Counted from the stretch's first letter, positions 51,142 through 61,600 are shown. The stretch is DNA of 64,000 bases from Planctomycetota bacterium (GCA_023417655.1 JAEZFD010000060.1:22653-86652), one strand, 5' to 3'. The notes: generated by a model not told the origin, from the sequence alone. A program made the numbers and translations.

Positions 51142-52407
51142 CTACGGTCTGCCCTGACCGTGTTCGATCTCCCGGACATTTGCCAAGGTGCTTCCCCAGG
51201 GGAGCACGGTCACATTGTGTCCGCATTCCCAGTGGATCTCACCGACCGGGATGACCAGACTGCAATTCGCCTGACTGGTCCCTCGTAAATCTGCTGAACC
51301 TTTCCATGAGGCCGTTTGAACCTGCAGACGGCCCTGATGCAGACTCAGCGTCGCCGGAAACCATGTGGGGCGGTCTCCGCGATGTCGTACTGGAACCATC
51401 AGCTCTGCGGAAACCAGTTCCGGCTGCAGGACACATGCCTTTGACAGTCGTCGCAACGCCAGCCGGACAAATAATTCAAAGCAAACCATACTGCTGACCG
51501 GATTTCCGGGCAACCCGAAGACGATTGTAGGCCCTTTCGCTGCAGATTCGGGGTGAATCCCAAACCAGCAGGGCTTCCCGGGCTTCATGGCGATTTTGTG
51601 AAAGACCGGAACAACGCCGAGTTCATTCAACACAGATGGGACAAGATCATACGCACCCGCAGAGACTCCGCCGGACAGACAGAGGACGTCGAACTGCAGT
51701 CCAGTTTGAATGCGTTCACGGAGCTCATCGCGGTCATCTCTCGCGATCCCCAGTGAATGCGGAATCGCACCCGCCTCGTGAGTCTGAGCCGCCAGCATCA
51801 GGGCATTGGTGTTGCGAATCTGTCCCGGGCCCGGTGTCTCATGGATCTCCACAAGTTCGTTTCCGGTCGCGAGGATTCCGACTGATGGGGCAGGACGGAC
51901 CAGGGGAGCGGCATGGCCGGTCTCAGCCATCATGGCAACGGTTGGACTGCGAATCTGTTCCCCTGCCCTGAAGAGCAGGTCCCCCTGCTTCATCGACTCT
52001 CCGCGAGGCAGGATATTCAGACGGACTCGGGAATCTCGACCACGATGAAAGGTGACGCTCCCCTGCTCTGTGGCGGTCCATTCCAGCGGGATGACGGCGT
52101 CAGCGTTCTCTGGGATCGGAGCGCCGGTCATGATGCGCATCACGGTTCCTGCTGTCAGCGGAACCGATGCCGTCTCTCCTGCTGCGATCTCACCTGAGAT
52201 GGGGAATGCCGACCGATTCGATTGCAGGTCTTCCACCCGAACCGCGAAACCATCCATCATCGCCTTGTCGAATGGCGGCGAATCAATGGTGCTGACGACA
52301 TCTTCGGCCAAATGCAGACCGAAGGTTGATGCAAGTGGCATGGCCCGGGGAGGGAGCGGCTGGACGTGCTGAACAATCAGGGCCCAGGCCTCTTCGACAG
52401 AAATCAT
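51142..52407 (-). CDS. moeA: Molybdopterin molybdotransferase
   Basis: MoeA inserts molybdate into adenylated molybdopterin to finish the molybdenum cofactor. The 421-residue product has the expected motifs: PPFDKAMMDGFAVR, TGAPIPENADAVIP, VGILATGNELVE, LSGGVSAGAYDLV (usually SGGVSVGxxD) and FGLPGNPVSSMVCFE. The C-terminal domain IV is present. GAGAGAG lies upstream of the ATG. It is 13 bases after the membrane protein gene and 88 bases before lnt on the same strand, so these genes may be one operon, although nothing functional links them. No molybdoenzyme gene is in the window. Confidence 0.95.
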   Translation of the reverse strand: MISVEEAWALIVQHVQPLPPRAMPLASTFGLHLAEDVVSTIDSPPFDKAMMDGFAVRVEDLQSNRSAFPISGEIAAGETASVPLTAGTVMRIMTGAPIPENADAVIPLEWTATEQGSVTFHRGRDSRVRLNILPRGESMKQGDLLFRAGEQIRSPTVAMMAETGHAAPLVRPAPSVGILATGNELVEIHETPGPGQIRNTNALMLAAQTHEAGAIPHSLGIARDDRDELRERIQTGLQFDVLCLSGGVSAGAYDLVPSVLNELGVVPVFHKIAMKPGKPCWFGIHPESAAKGPTIVFGLPGNPVSSMVCFELFVRLALRRLSKACVLQPELVSAELMVPVRHRGDRPTWFPATLSLHQGRLQVQTASWKGSADLRGTSQANCSLVIPVGEIHWECGHNVTVLPWGSTLANVREIEHGQGRP

Positions 52408-52420
52408 GTGCGGAACTCTC

Positions 52421-53347
52421 TCAGGTTCCCAGACGGCTGCCGGTTGGATCGATCAGCCAGAGCCAGTTATCGAATAGGAACTCCATACGGATGGCCAGTA
52501 GTGCGATTCGACCCATCACCGTGTACCCGAAGGCGGCGCCGAACGTAATCATCAGGACCCAGATTCCCATTTGGGAAATCCGTCCGACGATTCCTTTATG
52601 CTCGATGGAAAAGAAGAAATAGACCAGCGTCGCAATGACGCACACGACGAGCAGGAACTGTTGCAGACTCTCTCCCCACAGGATCGCCCCTGCCCCGCTG
52701 GCCGTGGTCTCGGTGATGATGACTGGTCCGGAAGTCGCCTGAATCTGACTGAGAAAGTCGGCTTGTAGAAACCCGATCAGTCTCAATCCGGCTGTCGATC
52801 CGATGATGAAGGCGAGTGGCCAGCGGGCGATCCAGGCTCCCTGCGGAGAAAGTCGCCAGAGCAGCATGATTCCGAGCAGCAGCGGAATCAGGTAGAGCCA
52901 CCAGTGTTCATCTCGAACGATTGAAATGCCCGGCATGGCCCAGGATTGAATCCATCCCGGCCAGAGTTTCGCCAGCAGTGTCGGCACGACGACGGTCCAG
53001 TATCCGACCACCATGACATATGCAGCCGAGGTGCCAACGAAGACCGCCTCGGAGATTTTATAGAGCGGGTTATCGCGATACAGGAACGAGAAGACCGACA
53101 GCGTACAGAGTGCGGCGATCCAGATTCCCAGCGTGCGTGACCAGCTGGGAACAGCAGTGCCTGCGAGCCAGTCATTGCGGGTGGCGCCGATCACTTGCCC
53201 GTCGAACTCAGTGACGTACTCCTGCCCTGCCCCGACAAAGATGGCCCGATAAAGCAGCCACAGGCCGAAGACCAGCCAGACGGCGGCCCACCATCGGCCG
53301 GCGGCACTCTTCTCTGTTGAGTTTTCGTCGAGGGGCGTGGCTTCCAA
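52421..53347 (-). CDS. Hypothetical polytopic membrane protein
   Basis: I do not recognise a family. The 308-residue product starts with a TTG and has seven or so hydrophobic helices: VWLVFGLWLLYRAIFVG, TLGIWIAALCTLSVFSFLY, AYVMVVGYWTVVVPTLLA, WLYLIPLLLGIMLLW, a shorter one near FIIGSTAGLRLIGFLQA, FLLVVCVIATLVYFFFS and MGIWVLMITFGAAFGYTVMG. Loops are short, with one longer periplasmic loop after the first helix (GQEYVTEFDGQ). GAGAGAG precedes the start. It lies directly before moeA on the same strand. Function unknown. Confidence 0.7.
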   Translation of the reverse strand: MEATPLDENSTEKSAAGRWWAAVWLVFGLWLLYRAIFVGAGQEYVTEFDGQVIGATRNDWLAGTAVPSWSRTLGIWIAALCTLSVFSFLYRDNPLYKISEAVFVGTSAAYVMVVGYWTVVVPTLLAKLWPGWIQSWAMPGISIVRDEHWWLYLIPLLLGIMLLWRLSPQGAWIARWPLAFIIGSTAGLRLIGFLQADFLSQIQATSGPVIITETTASGAGAILWGESLQQFLLVVCVIATLVYFFFSIEHKGIVGRISQMGIWVLMITFGAAFGYTVMGRIALLAIRMEFLFDNWLWLIDPTGSRLGT

Positions 53348-53620
53348 AAGATCTCTCTCAGGCGGTCACAAGGTTGATCCTGAACAGGCAGCGTCACGCA
53401 CAGATGCTACCCAACCTGACGACAGGTCACCACTGAATCTTCCGGCATCTTTCCCCTCCGTGTCGACGTGTGCTCCCAGCGAACGACTTCACCTCCGACG
53501 TTTCTGACGTCATGGCCGTCTCAGGTGCAATTGAGTCGGCGATTCTCCTCAGCCGATCTCAGATGATTTTCCTGATGAATCTGCCTGTCTTGCTGCGCTC
53601 ACATAGCGGAGCAGAATTCT

Positions 53621-54583
53621 TCAGAAGCTGTAGATCGATCGCAGCACCCAGAACGGAGAGACGTCGTGTTCTTCGAAGCCGACTGCTAAACCCGTCTGAA
53701 TGATGAAGTGATCGGAGGCTTCATAATGGACCTGAGGGGTCAGCAATAGCGATGCATGCCCATCATCCGTATAGCCGAAGTTCGACTCGAGCCCGAGTGT
53801 GAAGTGTGACGACACGTTGGCGAATGTGCTGAAGTTGAAGAGGAGTTCGGTCTCTCCGTGAACCCCTGCCCCTCCGAAAATCGAACGTCCGCCGATCATG
53901 AAGAGTGATGACCAGACCTCATCAAAGCGATAGCCTCCGATGTAAAGCAGAACGATGTTCCACTCTTTGAAGTCGACGGTCGGTTCGATGATGGTCTGGA
54001 TGCCGTGGATATAGTGATCATCGAAGGCAGTGCCGATCGTCCACTGTGCCGCTGTCTTGAGTGCTTCCAGCGTTCCTGCTTCAAAGGGGAGTTCGAATTC
54101 GATTGCCAGTCCATCACGGATCGCGACTTCGTATTCAGGCGCCCATTCGACGCGACTTTTATCATAACTGTTATGGACGATGCCTAACGGGTCGACGTAT
54201 TGCAGCACACGTCCATGATTCCCGATCGGGAAGAGCGAGAGAATATTGATCTCGGCTGCCCCGCGGTGCTCGCCAAGAGGACGAACCAGGTCAAAGACCA
54301 TCGGCTCCGGAATCAAAGGCGTGATCTTATGAGATCGCAGATCCTCTGCCCCCCGTGGCTCGATGTCAGTGAGAGGGGTGGTGTCACGGCCGATGAAAGG
54401 AAAGATGTCGAATAAGAGACCTCTGTCCTCGAACTCCATCGGTTCAAAACAGGCTTCCCGGTCAGAATCACTCCCCAGGACGGGGGTGGCAAGGAAGAGG
54501 CCCAGTACGAGAAGAATCCCGGCTGCGGTGATCGTGAAAGACGTCCTCCGAAACATCCTCCAACTTTCTGACGAGAGTTTCAT
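53621..54583 (-). CDS. Probable outer-membrane beta-barrel protein
   Basis: The 320-residue protein has a signal sequence (about 1-37, FTITAAGILLVLGLFLATPVLG) and no internal hydrophobic helix. The mature part contains many alternating beta strands separated by short turns (IGGYRFDEVWSSLFMIGG, ELLFNFSTFANVSSHFTLGLESNFGY, LLLTPQVHYEASDHFIIQTGLAVGF) and the last residue is an aromatic (RSIYSF), the hallmark of a beta-barrel recognised by the BAM machinery. I cannot assign a substrate. It may be an outer-membrane porin or sensor. Nearby genes give no further clue; start options at codon 1 and codon 10 both precede the signal. Confidence 0.7.
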   Translation of the reverse strand: MKLSSESWRMFRRTSFTITAAGILLVLGLFLATPVLGSDSDREACFEPMEFEDRGLLFDIFPFIGRDTTPLTDIEPRGAEDLRSHKITPLIPEPMVFDLVRPLGEHRGAAEINILSLFPIGNHGRVLQYVDPLGIVHNSYDKSRVEWAPEYEVAIRDGLAIEFELPFEAGTLEALKTAAQWTIGTAFDDHYIHGIQTIIEPTVDFKEWNIVLLYIGGYRFDEVWSSLFMIGGRSIFGGAGVHGETELLFNFSTFANVSSHFTLGLESNFGYTDDGHASLLLTPQVHYEASDHFIIQTGLAVGFEEHDVSPFWVLRSIYSF

Positions 54584-54839
54584 GTTCTCTGCCGGAAGTC
54601 ACTGAAGGAAAACAGAAGACAGACTTCAGGCAGGGCTCAAGAATTGAGACCGATTTGGAACCGAGCGTTGATCGCTCTTGGTGGGAATCGGCAATGTGGC
54701 GTCTGAGCTTTGAGGTCTTATCAGAAAAAGCAGGAAGCTAATAAGCGAACGCCAGATAAGTTCCTGACACCAAACAGGATGCGTATTCAGAAGTAAGCTC
54801 GCCTGTTACAGATGAATGCATCAGGCGTTTCCTATGCTT

Positions 54840-55808
54840 TTACAGCCCGAACGACTTCTTCAGGATCTCTTCATTGATATTCCCGAAGTGATGAACCCGA
54901 CCGGTGTCGGTGTTGTGAAGGACGACTTGTGCCGGGCTGAAAAGAAGTGGGTCCATCTGATAGAAGTCGTTCCCGGCTTCTTTGAAGAGTTCCAGAAACG
55001 GCCGTCCATGTTGTGCGGAGGCGCTGGAAGGGATGCGATGACCCAGTTCTTCGATCGACTCATCGTCCCCGGTGACCCAGAGTGTGACCTGAGCCCCGTA
55101 GAGAATCGCATCATTGGTGCGGCCAATGGCGGTGAGGTCATCGGAACCGACAGGTGGAATGGGAGCCCAGCCCGTTGCGGAATCCACGCGAGTGATATCG
55201 AAGCCAGATTCCACCAATTTATGCAGAGCGGTCTCAACGCTCCGAGCAACAACCTGCATTGAGCCCGCCAGACTTGATGTTGGAGCCACCAGCAAGGCGA
55301 CCCGCTCTGGATCGACTCCGCAGTCTTCTGCAATCAAATCAATGACGTCGACGCCTGGCAGTTCCGCACTCTCGAGGATTCCGACGACGCCCTCAGGGTG
55401 TTCCTGATATTCAAGTGTTTCGAAGATCGGTTCTTTAGCGGCCGCTGCCCGCATGGGGCCGGAGCCGATGGCGAAGTAATCATCGGTTTTGATTTTCCAA
55501 CCCGCGTATTGGCTGAGCAGGCACGCTTCAACGGGGTTGTCGGTCTGAACCTGAAGCATCGGCCAACCGAGCGTTCCAAGTCGTCCCATTGTGATCGAAA
55601 CGTCACACAGACCGGACATGCAGATCTCGATCAGGGCGAGTCCAGCAGCCAGACTCCCTGGCGAATCGACTCCGAAATCGAGCACGACACCGGGACCGTA
55701 TCCGGAAACGGCATCAATCCTCAGGTCATCAACGCGGAGCAGCAACTGGTGAACCAGATCCCAAGCCAGTTGGTTCAAGGGGGCATCGCCAGAGTGCTCG
55801 TCATTCAC
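54840..55808 (-). CDS. mch: Methenyltetrahydromethanopterin cyclohydrolase
   Basis: Mch converts 5,10-methenyl-H4MPT to 5-formyl-H4MPT in the tetrahydromethanopterin branch of C1 metabolism. The 322-residue product is the normal length (about 315). Motifs typical of Mch include AGLALIEICMSGLCDV, VQTDNPVEACLLSQYAGW, YFAIGSGPMRAAA, ILESAELPGVDVI and the APTSSLAGSMQVVARSVETALHKL segment. Planctomycetes are known from the literature to carry H4MPT-dependent C1 genes. The other steps (fae, mtd, ftr, fhc) are not in this window. It lies 87 bases behind hisN on the same strand. Confidence 0.95.
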   Translation of the reverse strand: MNDEHSGDAPLNQLAWDLVHQLLLRVDDLRIDAVSGYGPGVVLDFGVDSPGSLAAGLALIEICMSGLCDVSITMGRLGTLGWPMLQVQTDNPVEACLLSQYAGWKIKTDDYFAIGSGPMRAAAAKEPIFETLEYQEHPEGVVGILESAELPGVDVIDLIAEDCGVDPERVALLVAPTSSLAGSMQVVARSVETALHKLVESGFDITRVDSATGWAPIPPVGSDDLTAIGRTNDAILYGAQVTLWVTGDDESIEELGHRIPSSASAQHGRPFLELFKEAGNDFYQMDPLLFSPAQVVLHNTDTGRVHHFGNINEEILKKSFGL

Positions 55809-55895
55809 AGGAGTCGTCCATCAGCTCCCCCATGAGGAGGAGGCAGTTTCTATGCAGGGAAGTCGAAATGAAAATCACTGTCAAATAGCGGACAG

Positions 55896-56696
55896 TTATG
55901 GCGTGCGGTGAAGGAGCGACTGCAGCTGAGATTTGAGCGCCGGAGTGACGGAGATTCCGTTTCCACCTGTCGCGGTCGAATGTCCCGTCCAGTCCATGAA
56001 GACGCCCCCAGCTTCTTCGACAATCGGGATCAGTGCACAGGCATCCCATTCAGCAAGCAGCGGATCAATCATCAGATCGGCGCGACCAGTGGCCACCAGC
56101 ACGTGCCCGAAGCAGTCTCCCCAGCCCCGTGAAAGGCGAGTTCGTTCCGAGACATTCAGCAGGACATCAATGCGACCGATTTCAGTGAAGCCTTCGACAG
56201 CCGTATAGCAGAACAGTGCCTGTTTCAGCTCTGAGGTGGAAGAGACTCGAGCCGGAACGGGCTCCTGTCCATCTCGAATCCACCACGCTCCCCTGCCCCG
56301 TGAGGCATAGATCACTTCACGGGCGGCAGGCAGGCGACAAATTCCGGCGACAGACTCTCCCTGATACTGCAGCCCGATCAGCATGCCAAAAAGCGGAACC
56401 TGAGCGACGAAAGACTTGGTGCCGTCGACCGGATCGAGAATCCACCGGAACCCACTGGTCCCCGGAGTTTCCCCAAATTCTTCTCCGAGAACAGCATCGT
56501 TCGGAAACTGCTGCAGCAGTTCGCGGCGGAGTAACTCTTCGGCACCCCGGTCAGCGGCGGTCACAGGACTGAGGTCTGACTTAAGATCGACCAGCAGGTC
56601 TGTACGTCCATAAAAGGACATGACCAGCTCTTCCGCCTGTCGGGATGCGTTCAATGCGAACGAGAGACGTTCTTCAATTGCGTTGGAGTCGATCAT
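55896..56696 (-). CDS. hisN: Histidinol-phosphatase, inositol monophosphatase family
   Basis: The 266-residue protein belongs to the magnesium-dependent IMPase/FBPase-like fold. Metal-binding motifs are present: LGEEFGE, ILDPVDGTKSF and WDACALIPIVEEAGG. The sequence GWGDCFGHVLVATGRADLMIDP matches the HisN type, which catalyses the penultimate step of histidine synthesis (L-histidinol phosphate to L-histidinol). A SuhB-like inositol phosphatase is the main alternative, but the GWGDCFG block favours HisN. It precedes mch by 87 bases on the same strand; the pairing has no obvious metabolic link. The rest of the histidine genes are elsewhere. Confidence 0.9.
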   Translation of the reverse strand: MIDSNAIEERLSFALNASRQAEELVMSFYGRTDLLVDLKSDLSPVTAADRGAEELLRRELLQQFPNDAVLGEEFGETPGTSGFRWILDPVDGTKSFVAQVPLFGMLIGLQYQGESVAGICRLPAAREVIYASRGRGAWWIRDGQEPVPARVSSTSELKQALFCYTAVEGFTEIGRIDVLLNVSERTRLSRGWGDCFGHVLVATGRADLMIDPLLAEWDACALIPIVEEAGGVFMDWTGHSTATGGNGISVTPALKSQLQSLLHRTP

Positions 56697-56830
56697 GTTG
56701 CCTGCGGAACCGCGGAGCCGGAGTTTCCCATGCAGCGTAGCGCAGGCTCAGGGAAGAATCAAGCAGTGCCTCTGCCACGTTCGGAATGACGTCCTGAAGC
56801 AGGCTGAAAGCCTGTCGGACACAGGAGTGA

Positions 56831-56868
56831 AAACGAAAAACACCCCATCTGAAAGCAGACAGGGCGTT
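56831..56868 (-). terminator. Rho-independent terminator after the FHA gene
   Basis: On the minus strand AACGCCCTGTCTG pairs with CAGATGGGGTGTT (several G-T pairs, no mismatch), loop CTTT, followed by TTTCGTTTT. A second stem, ATACGAAGT/ACTTCGTAT (56934-56963), lies between it and the stop. Confidence 0.8.
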
Positions 56869-56966
56869 AAAATGACGACTATGCAATGATCGGGGGTTGT
56901 GGGGGTCTGGGGGCTCTACTCCAATGGCGGTCAATACGAAGTGGCGGGCGCCGTACTTCGTATCCC

Positions 56967-57899
56967 CTATTTTTTATCACCCGACGTTGGACGTCGTTTC
57001 AGATATTGTTGAATGATGTCTTCCGCCATACGCGGGGCTTCTTCCTTCGCTTTGGCTTCAGCCGTCTTGGTGTCGCCTCCTGCGGGAGCGGCCGGCTTTG
57101 GAGGGGGAGCTTTCAGACCAGTTTCCGAGGGATCCGGCAATTTCACCGGCATTGACGCCACCGAACTTGAGCTTGGCGACTCCACCGCGACGGGAGCTGC
57201 TTCTGGCACGGCAACTGGAGGAGCCATGTAGCCCTGCGGATACCCCGGGGGCATGCCGTAACCCATGGGTTGGCCATACATTTGCGGGTATCCTGGATAC
57301 CCGTATGGCATCATCTGTGGATAACCCATCGCATGCGGATACATCATCTGCTGGGGCATTTGCCCGGCAAATTGAGTGTCCCCCATTGGCGGAGTCTGAA
57401 ACGCCGCATTCACGGGCGGCATGGCAGGTGTGGTCGCGTTCAGCTCGTAAGCGGTCTCTGGGGCCTGTTTTACAATCGGAATTTCGGCCGAGGAACCGAG
57501 TGCTTCGAGCGGTGCTCCGGGATCGATTGGAGAGGGATCGTCGATTTTCGACGTCTGGGTCGGGCTCTCCACGACAAGATTGGAAACAGTATCATGCGCC
57601 GCCTCGCGGATCACGATACGGAATTCCATCTTTCCAATCGCGACAACATCCCCGGAGGTCAACACGACTCCGCCGCGGATTCTGTCGCCATTGACCAGAG
57701 TTCCATTGGTGCTGCCCAAGTCACGTAACCGGACGGTGAAATCGTCGACAGTAAAGACACAGTGGTGTCGACTGACGAGATCGCTGTTCGGGCGCAGGTG
57801 GCAGTCTTCTTCCCGACCGATGAGAAATTTTCCATCGGGAAGGGGAATGATTGTCCCGGCCTGCTTTCCGGATACGACGACTAACTCTGCCTGAGGCAT
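56967..57899 (-). CDS. FHA-domain protein with Pro/Gly/Met/Tyr-rich tail
   Basis: The product has 310 residues. The first 100 form an FHA phosphothreonine-binding domain: FLIGREEDCHLRPNSDLVSRHHC, containing the conserved GR, S and H phosphopeptide-binding residues, and DLGSTNGTLVNG. The rest is low-complexity: a Ser/Pro linker, then about 80 residues rich in Met, Pro, Tyr, Gly and Gln (YPQMMPYGYPGY-like repeats), a second Pro/Ala stretch and a short charged C-terminus with a likely helix (RMAEDIIQQYLKRR). The ATG at 57899 has GGAG about nine bases upstream. It likely reads phosphorylation made by Hanks-type kinases such as those encoded at 17 and 46 kb. Cytoplasmic, no membrane span. Confidence 0.92.
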   Translation of the reverse strand: MPQAELVVVSGKQAGTIIPLPDGKFLIGREEDCHLRPNSDLVSRHHCVFTVDDFTVRLRDLGSTNGTLVNGDRIRGGVVLTSGDVVAIGKMEFRIVIREAAHDTVSNLVVESPTQTSKIDDPSPIDPGAPLEALGSSAEIPIVKQAPETAYELNATTPAMPPVNAAFQTPPMGDTQFAGQMPQQMMYPHAMGYPQMMPYGYPGYPQMYGQPMGYGMPPGYPQGYMAPPVAVPEAAPVAVESPSSSSVASMPVKLPDPSETGLKAPPPKPAAPAGGDTKTAEAKAKEEAPRMAEDIIQQYLKRRPTSGDKK

Positions 57900-58694
57900 G
57901 TACTTACGCTCCGTTGTCCCTGATGTCCACGGGTTCATGAAAATGCGCAGAACGCGACTTCAAGACCGAGGGTGAGAGAGCCGGTCGCAGCGAGCCTCCT
58001 CCGAATTGCATTTGCATGCGATCGAGAGAAGGAAACAATGAAAAGGTGCTGACGAACTTCCCTCTGCGGAAAATCTGGCGAACGCAAAACGGAGAAGATA
58101 TGAGCAAAATCAAATAAGTGATCACTAGAGTGTATCGGCGCTTTATGGAAGCTGTCAAACTGTCATCTCTCTCGTGAAACCCGTTTTCCTTGAAATTGGC
58201 GATGAAATTCAGGAAATTTTTTCGAATTTCTCTCAACAACTTTCATCTCTGGCAGGGATTTCACATTCTTTGAAGTCAGACACGAAGAGGCAATTCAGGT
58301 GGAATAGGTAGGCAGGCGAGGCCTTCCTGACCGATTCTCATTCCTATTTAAGACGCGACCTCCCCGAGCGACATGACTTTTTTGTCATGATTCTGCCGCT
58401 TTCAACGAGAGAGCCGGAGTTCGCGTCAGGGCGGGTTGACCCGGTTTTCCCATCGAAATAAACTTTGCCAACTTGGCAAGTTGCGGCAATGAAGCGGAAT
58501 TCGGGTTTGGGGTGCCAAACATGATGTTGCTGACACCCCTGCCGCGCACTGCAAAGGCCCCCCTGCCCTGGCCCGATTATTGGAATCTGGCCAGATGCGC
58601 ATCTCAGCATAGTTCTTTGTGAGGATATCGGCGTTCGGGCTCCCGGACGAAGCGAGCCTGCGAGAGCTGTCACGGACGTCCTGGATCAACACTC
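57900..58694. promoter_or_regulatory. Long divergent region upstream of secA and the FHA gene
   Basis: 795 bases without a gene. An inverted repeat TTGCC-AACTT (58465-58474) with AAGTT-GC-GGCAA (58478-58489) lies about 205 bases before the secA ATG and could fold in a long secA leader. CTATTTAAGACG near 58345 is AT-rich and may be part of a promoter. No small peptide of the SecM type with recognisable arrest motif was found. Confidence 0.4.
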
Positions 58695-61600
58695 ATGGAT
58701 TTCATTGATCGTCTTGGTGATTTTTTCAACAGCATCACCGCGTTCATCGAGCGAATGCTCCAAGGCGTACTGGGCTCCTCCAATGAGCGTCAGATCAAAA
58801 ATATCGGCTTCTCACGGGAACGGGATGGTTCCAGCAAGGTGATTCCCGGTTCCGTTCTGGACCGCATCAATTCGCTCGAACCTGACATGAAGAAACTCAC
58901 CGAAGGCGAACTTCGGGAGACGACCGATCGACTGCGGCGTAAGCTCGCTGACGGTAAAACGCTCAACGACATTCTTCCCGAAGCATTTGCCGCCGTGCGG
59001 GAATCAGGCGTCCGGAATCTGCAGATGCGTCACTATGACGTGCAGATGGTCGGGGGATACATCCTTAATCAAGGTAAAATCGCGGAGATGATGACCGGGG
59101 AAGGAAAAACCCTGGTCGCTTCGCTTCCGGCCTATCTCAATGCTCTCGCCGGAAAAGTTCACGTCGTGACCGTGAACGACTATCTCGCGAAGCGCGATAT
59201 GGAATGGATCGGTCCCCTGCACATGGGGCTTGGTCTGACCATGGGAGCGATTCAGTCTCCGATGCGGCCGGATGAACGGCAGAAGGAATACGCCGCCGAC
59301 ATCACCTACGGAACGAACAACGAGTTCGGCTTCGATTATCTCCGCGATAACATGAAGCCATCGAACAAGCTGCAGGTTCAAGGTCCGCTCGACTTCGCGA
59401 TCGTCGACGAAATCGACAACATTCTGATCGATGAAGCCCGAACACCGCTGATCATCGCCGGTCCTGCACATGACGACGTGACGAAGTACCCTCGCGCAGA
59501 TCGGGTCGCCCGGCAGCTCGTTCGCGATAAGCACTTCGAAATCAAGGAGAAAGAACACACCTGCCATCTCACCGATGAAGGGGTTCGCAAAGCGGAAGAA
59601 CTGGTCGGCGTCGAGAGCTTCTACTCCGCCGGCAATATGGAATGGCCGCACCTGATCGACAACGCGCTGAAGGCACATCACCTTTATAAGCGGGATGTGA
59701 ACTACGTCGTCGAAGGAGGCGAGGTCATCATCGTCGACGAGCACACCGGTCGCAAAATGCCAGGTCGCCAGTGGAGCGATGGTCTTCACCAGGCTGTTGA
59801 GTCCAAAGAAGGTGTCCGCGTCAAAGAAGTGACGCAGACCATGGCGACCATCACCCTGCAGAACTACTTCAAGCTTTATAAGAAGCTCTGCGGTATGACC
59901 GGTACGGCCATGACCGAGGCCAACGAGTTCTACAAGATTTATAAGCTCGACGTAGTTGCCGTTCCGACCAACCGCCCGAGCCAGCGTATTAACTATCAGG
60001 ACGTCATCTATCGTACCGAACGCGAAAAGTGGAACGCAGTCGTCGACGAGATCGTGGAAGTCCATAAGACCGGCCGGCCGATTCTGGTCGGAACGGTCTC
60101 CATTGAGAAGAGTGAGCGACTGAGCGGGATGCTGGATCGCCGTGGTGTGAAGCACTTCGTTCTCAACGCGAAGTACCATGAACGCGAAGCAGAAATCGTC
60201 GCTCAGGCCGGTCGTAAGGGTGCAGTGACGATTGCAACCAACATGGCCGGTCGAGGGACCGACATCATCCTCGGTGGTAATGCCGAGCACATGGCCTGGG
60301 AGCAGCTGAAGACCAAGTATGCTTCCCGTCTTGATGTTCCCAAGAGCGAATGGGATCACCTGTCAGATGAGATCTCTCAGCGCGAAGGGATGAAGGCCGA
60401 AGGCCGACAGGTTGCCGAACTCGGCGGTCTGCATGTGATCGGAACCGAGCGTCACGATTCCCGCCGCATCGACCTTCAGTTGCGAGGTCGCGCCGGTCGT
60501 CAGGGAGATCCCGGTTCCAGCCGCTTCTTCCTGTCTCTCGAAGACGATCTGATGCGCATCTTTGCTGGTGAAAAGGTGAAAGCCATGCTCACCTGGCTGG
60601 GGATGAAAGAAGGCGAATCAATCGAGCACGGCATGGTTTCCAAGCAGATCGAGAAGGCTCAGAAGCGCGTTGAAGAACGCCACTTCGAGTCGCGAAAGAA
60701 TCTGCTGGAATACGACGAAGTCATGGACCACCAGCGGAAGGAAGTTTACACCTACCGTCAGCGGATTCTCGATGGCAGCAACTGTCGCCAGCTGATCGTC
60801 AACATGCTTGATAAGCAGGTTGATAAATGGGCATCGCAATTCCTGAATCCACAGTATCGCTGGGAAACGGCTGCCGCATTCGCCGGACAGACGCTCGGGA
60901 TCGTTGTTGATCCTCGCGATATTCGCGACATGGATCGCGACCAGCTCGTCAACTATCTCAAAGATGAAGCGAGCCGACAGGCAGAAAGCGTCATCGAGGA
61001 GCAACTCGATGAGAACCTTTCTAAAGATAACGACCAGCGTGACTGGAACTGGCAGACACTCGCCACCTGGGCGAACCGTCACTTCGGTCTGAACACGAAT
61101 GATCGTGAACTTCGCAAGGTCGCTCGTGGAAACGCCGAAGAAGGGGAACTCGATCGCGATGAAGTCGCCCGTTACCTGCAGCAGCGGGCTGACGAAGCGC
61201 TGAACCGCTTTGACTTCTCTCCGTTGGATGCAATTCTCGCGGAAGATCTCGGCGACCGTCAGACCGCAGGCTGGCTGCGGCATCAGTTCGGCGTGGAGAT
61301 GTCTCCAGAAGACTTCGCCAAGTTCGAAGATCGTCAGCAGGCATTGCCGCTGATTCAACAGAAAGTTCGTGAACGGTATCACGACCGGGAGATCCGTTTC
61401 CCTGTCGTTGTGGGGATGACCCGATATCTGGCCTCCGGACCGGCCGCTGATCGCGAAGGGCTGATTCGCTGGGCCAACACCCGGTTCGAAACTAATCTGA
61501 CCGAAGATGATTTGAAGGAAAAGGAACGACACCAGATCGCCGAGATCCTCATCGCCCGCAGCAAGGAGTTCTATCCGACTCCCAAGGCGTTCGAAGAACT

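Noticed and set aside
59004..60359. 451-codon frame antisense to secA
   Set aside because: Full shadow of the SecA motor region.
60618..61532. 304-codon frame antisense to the secA insertion
   Set aside because: Shadow; the plus-strand SecA reading is continuous and has family motifs on both sides.
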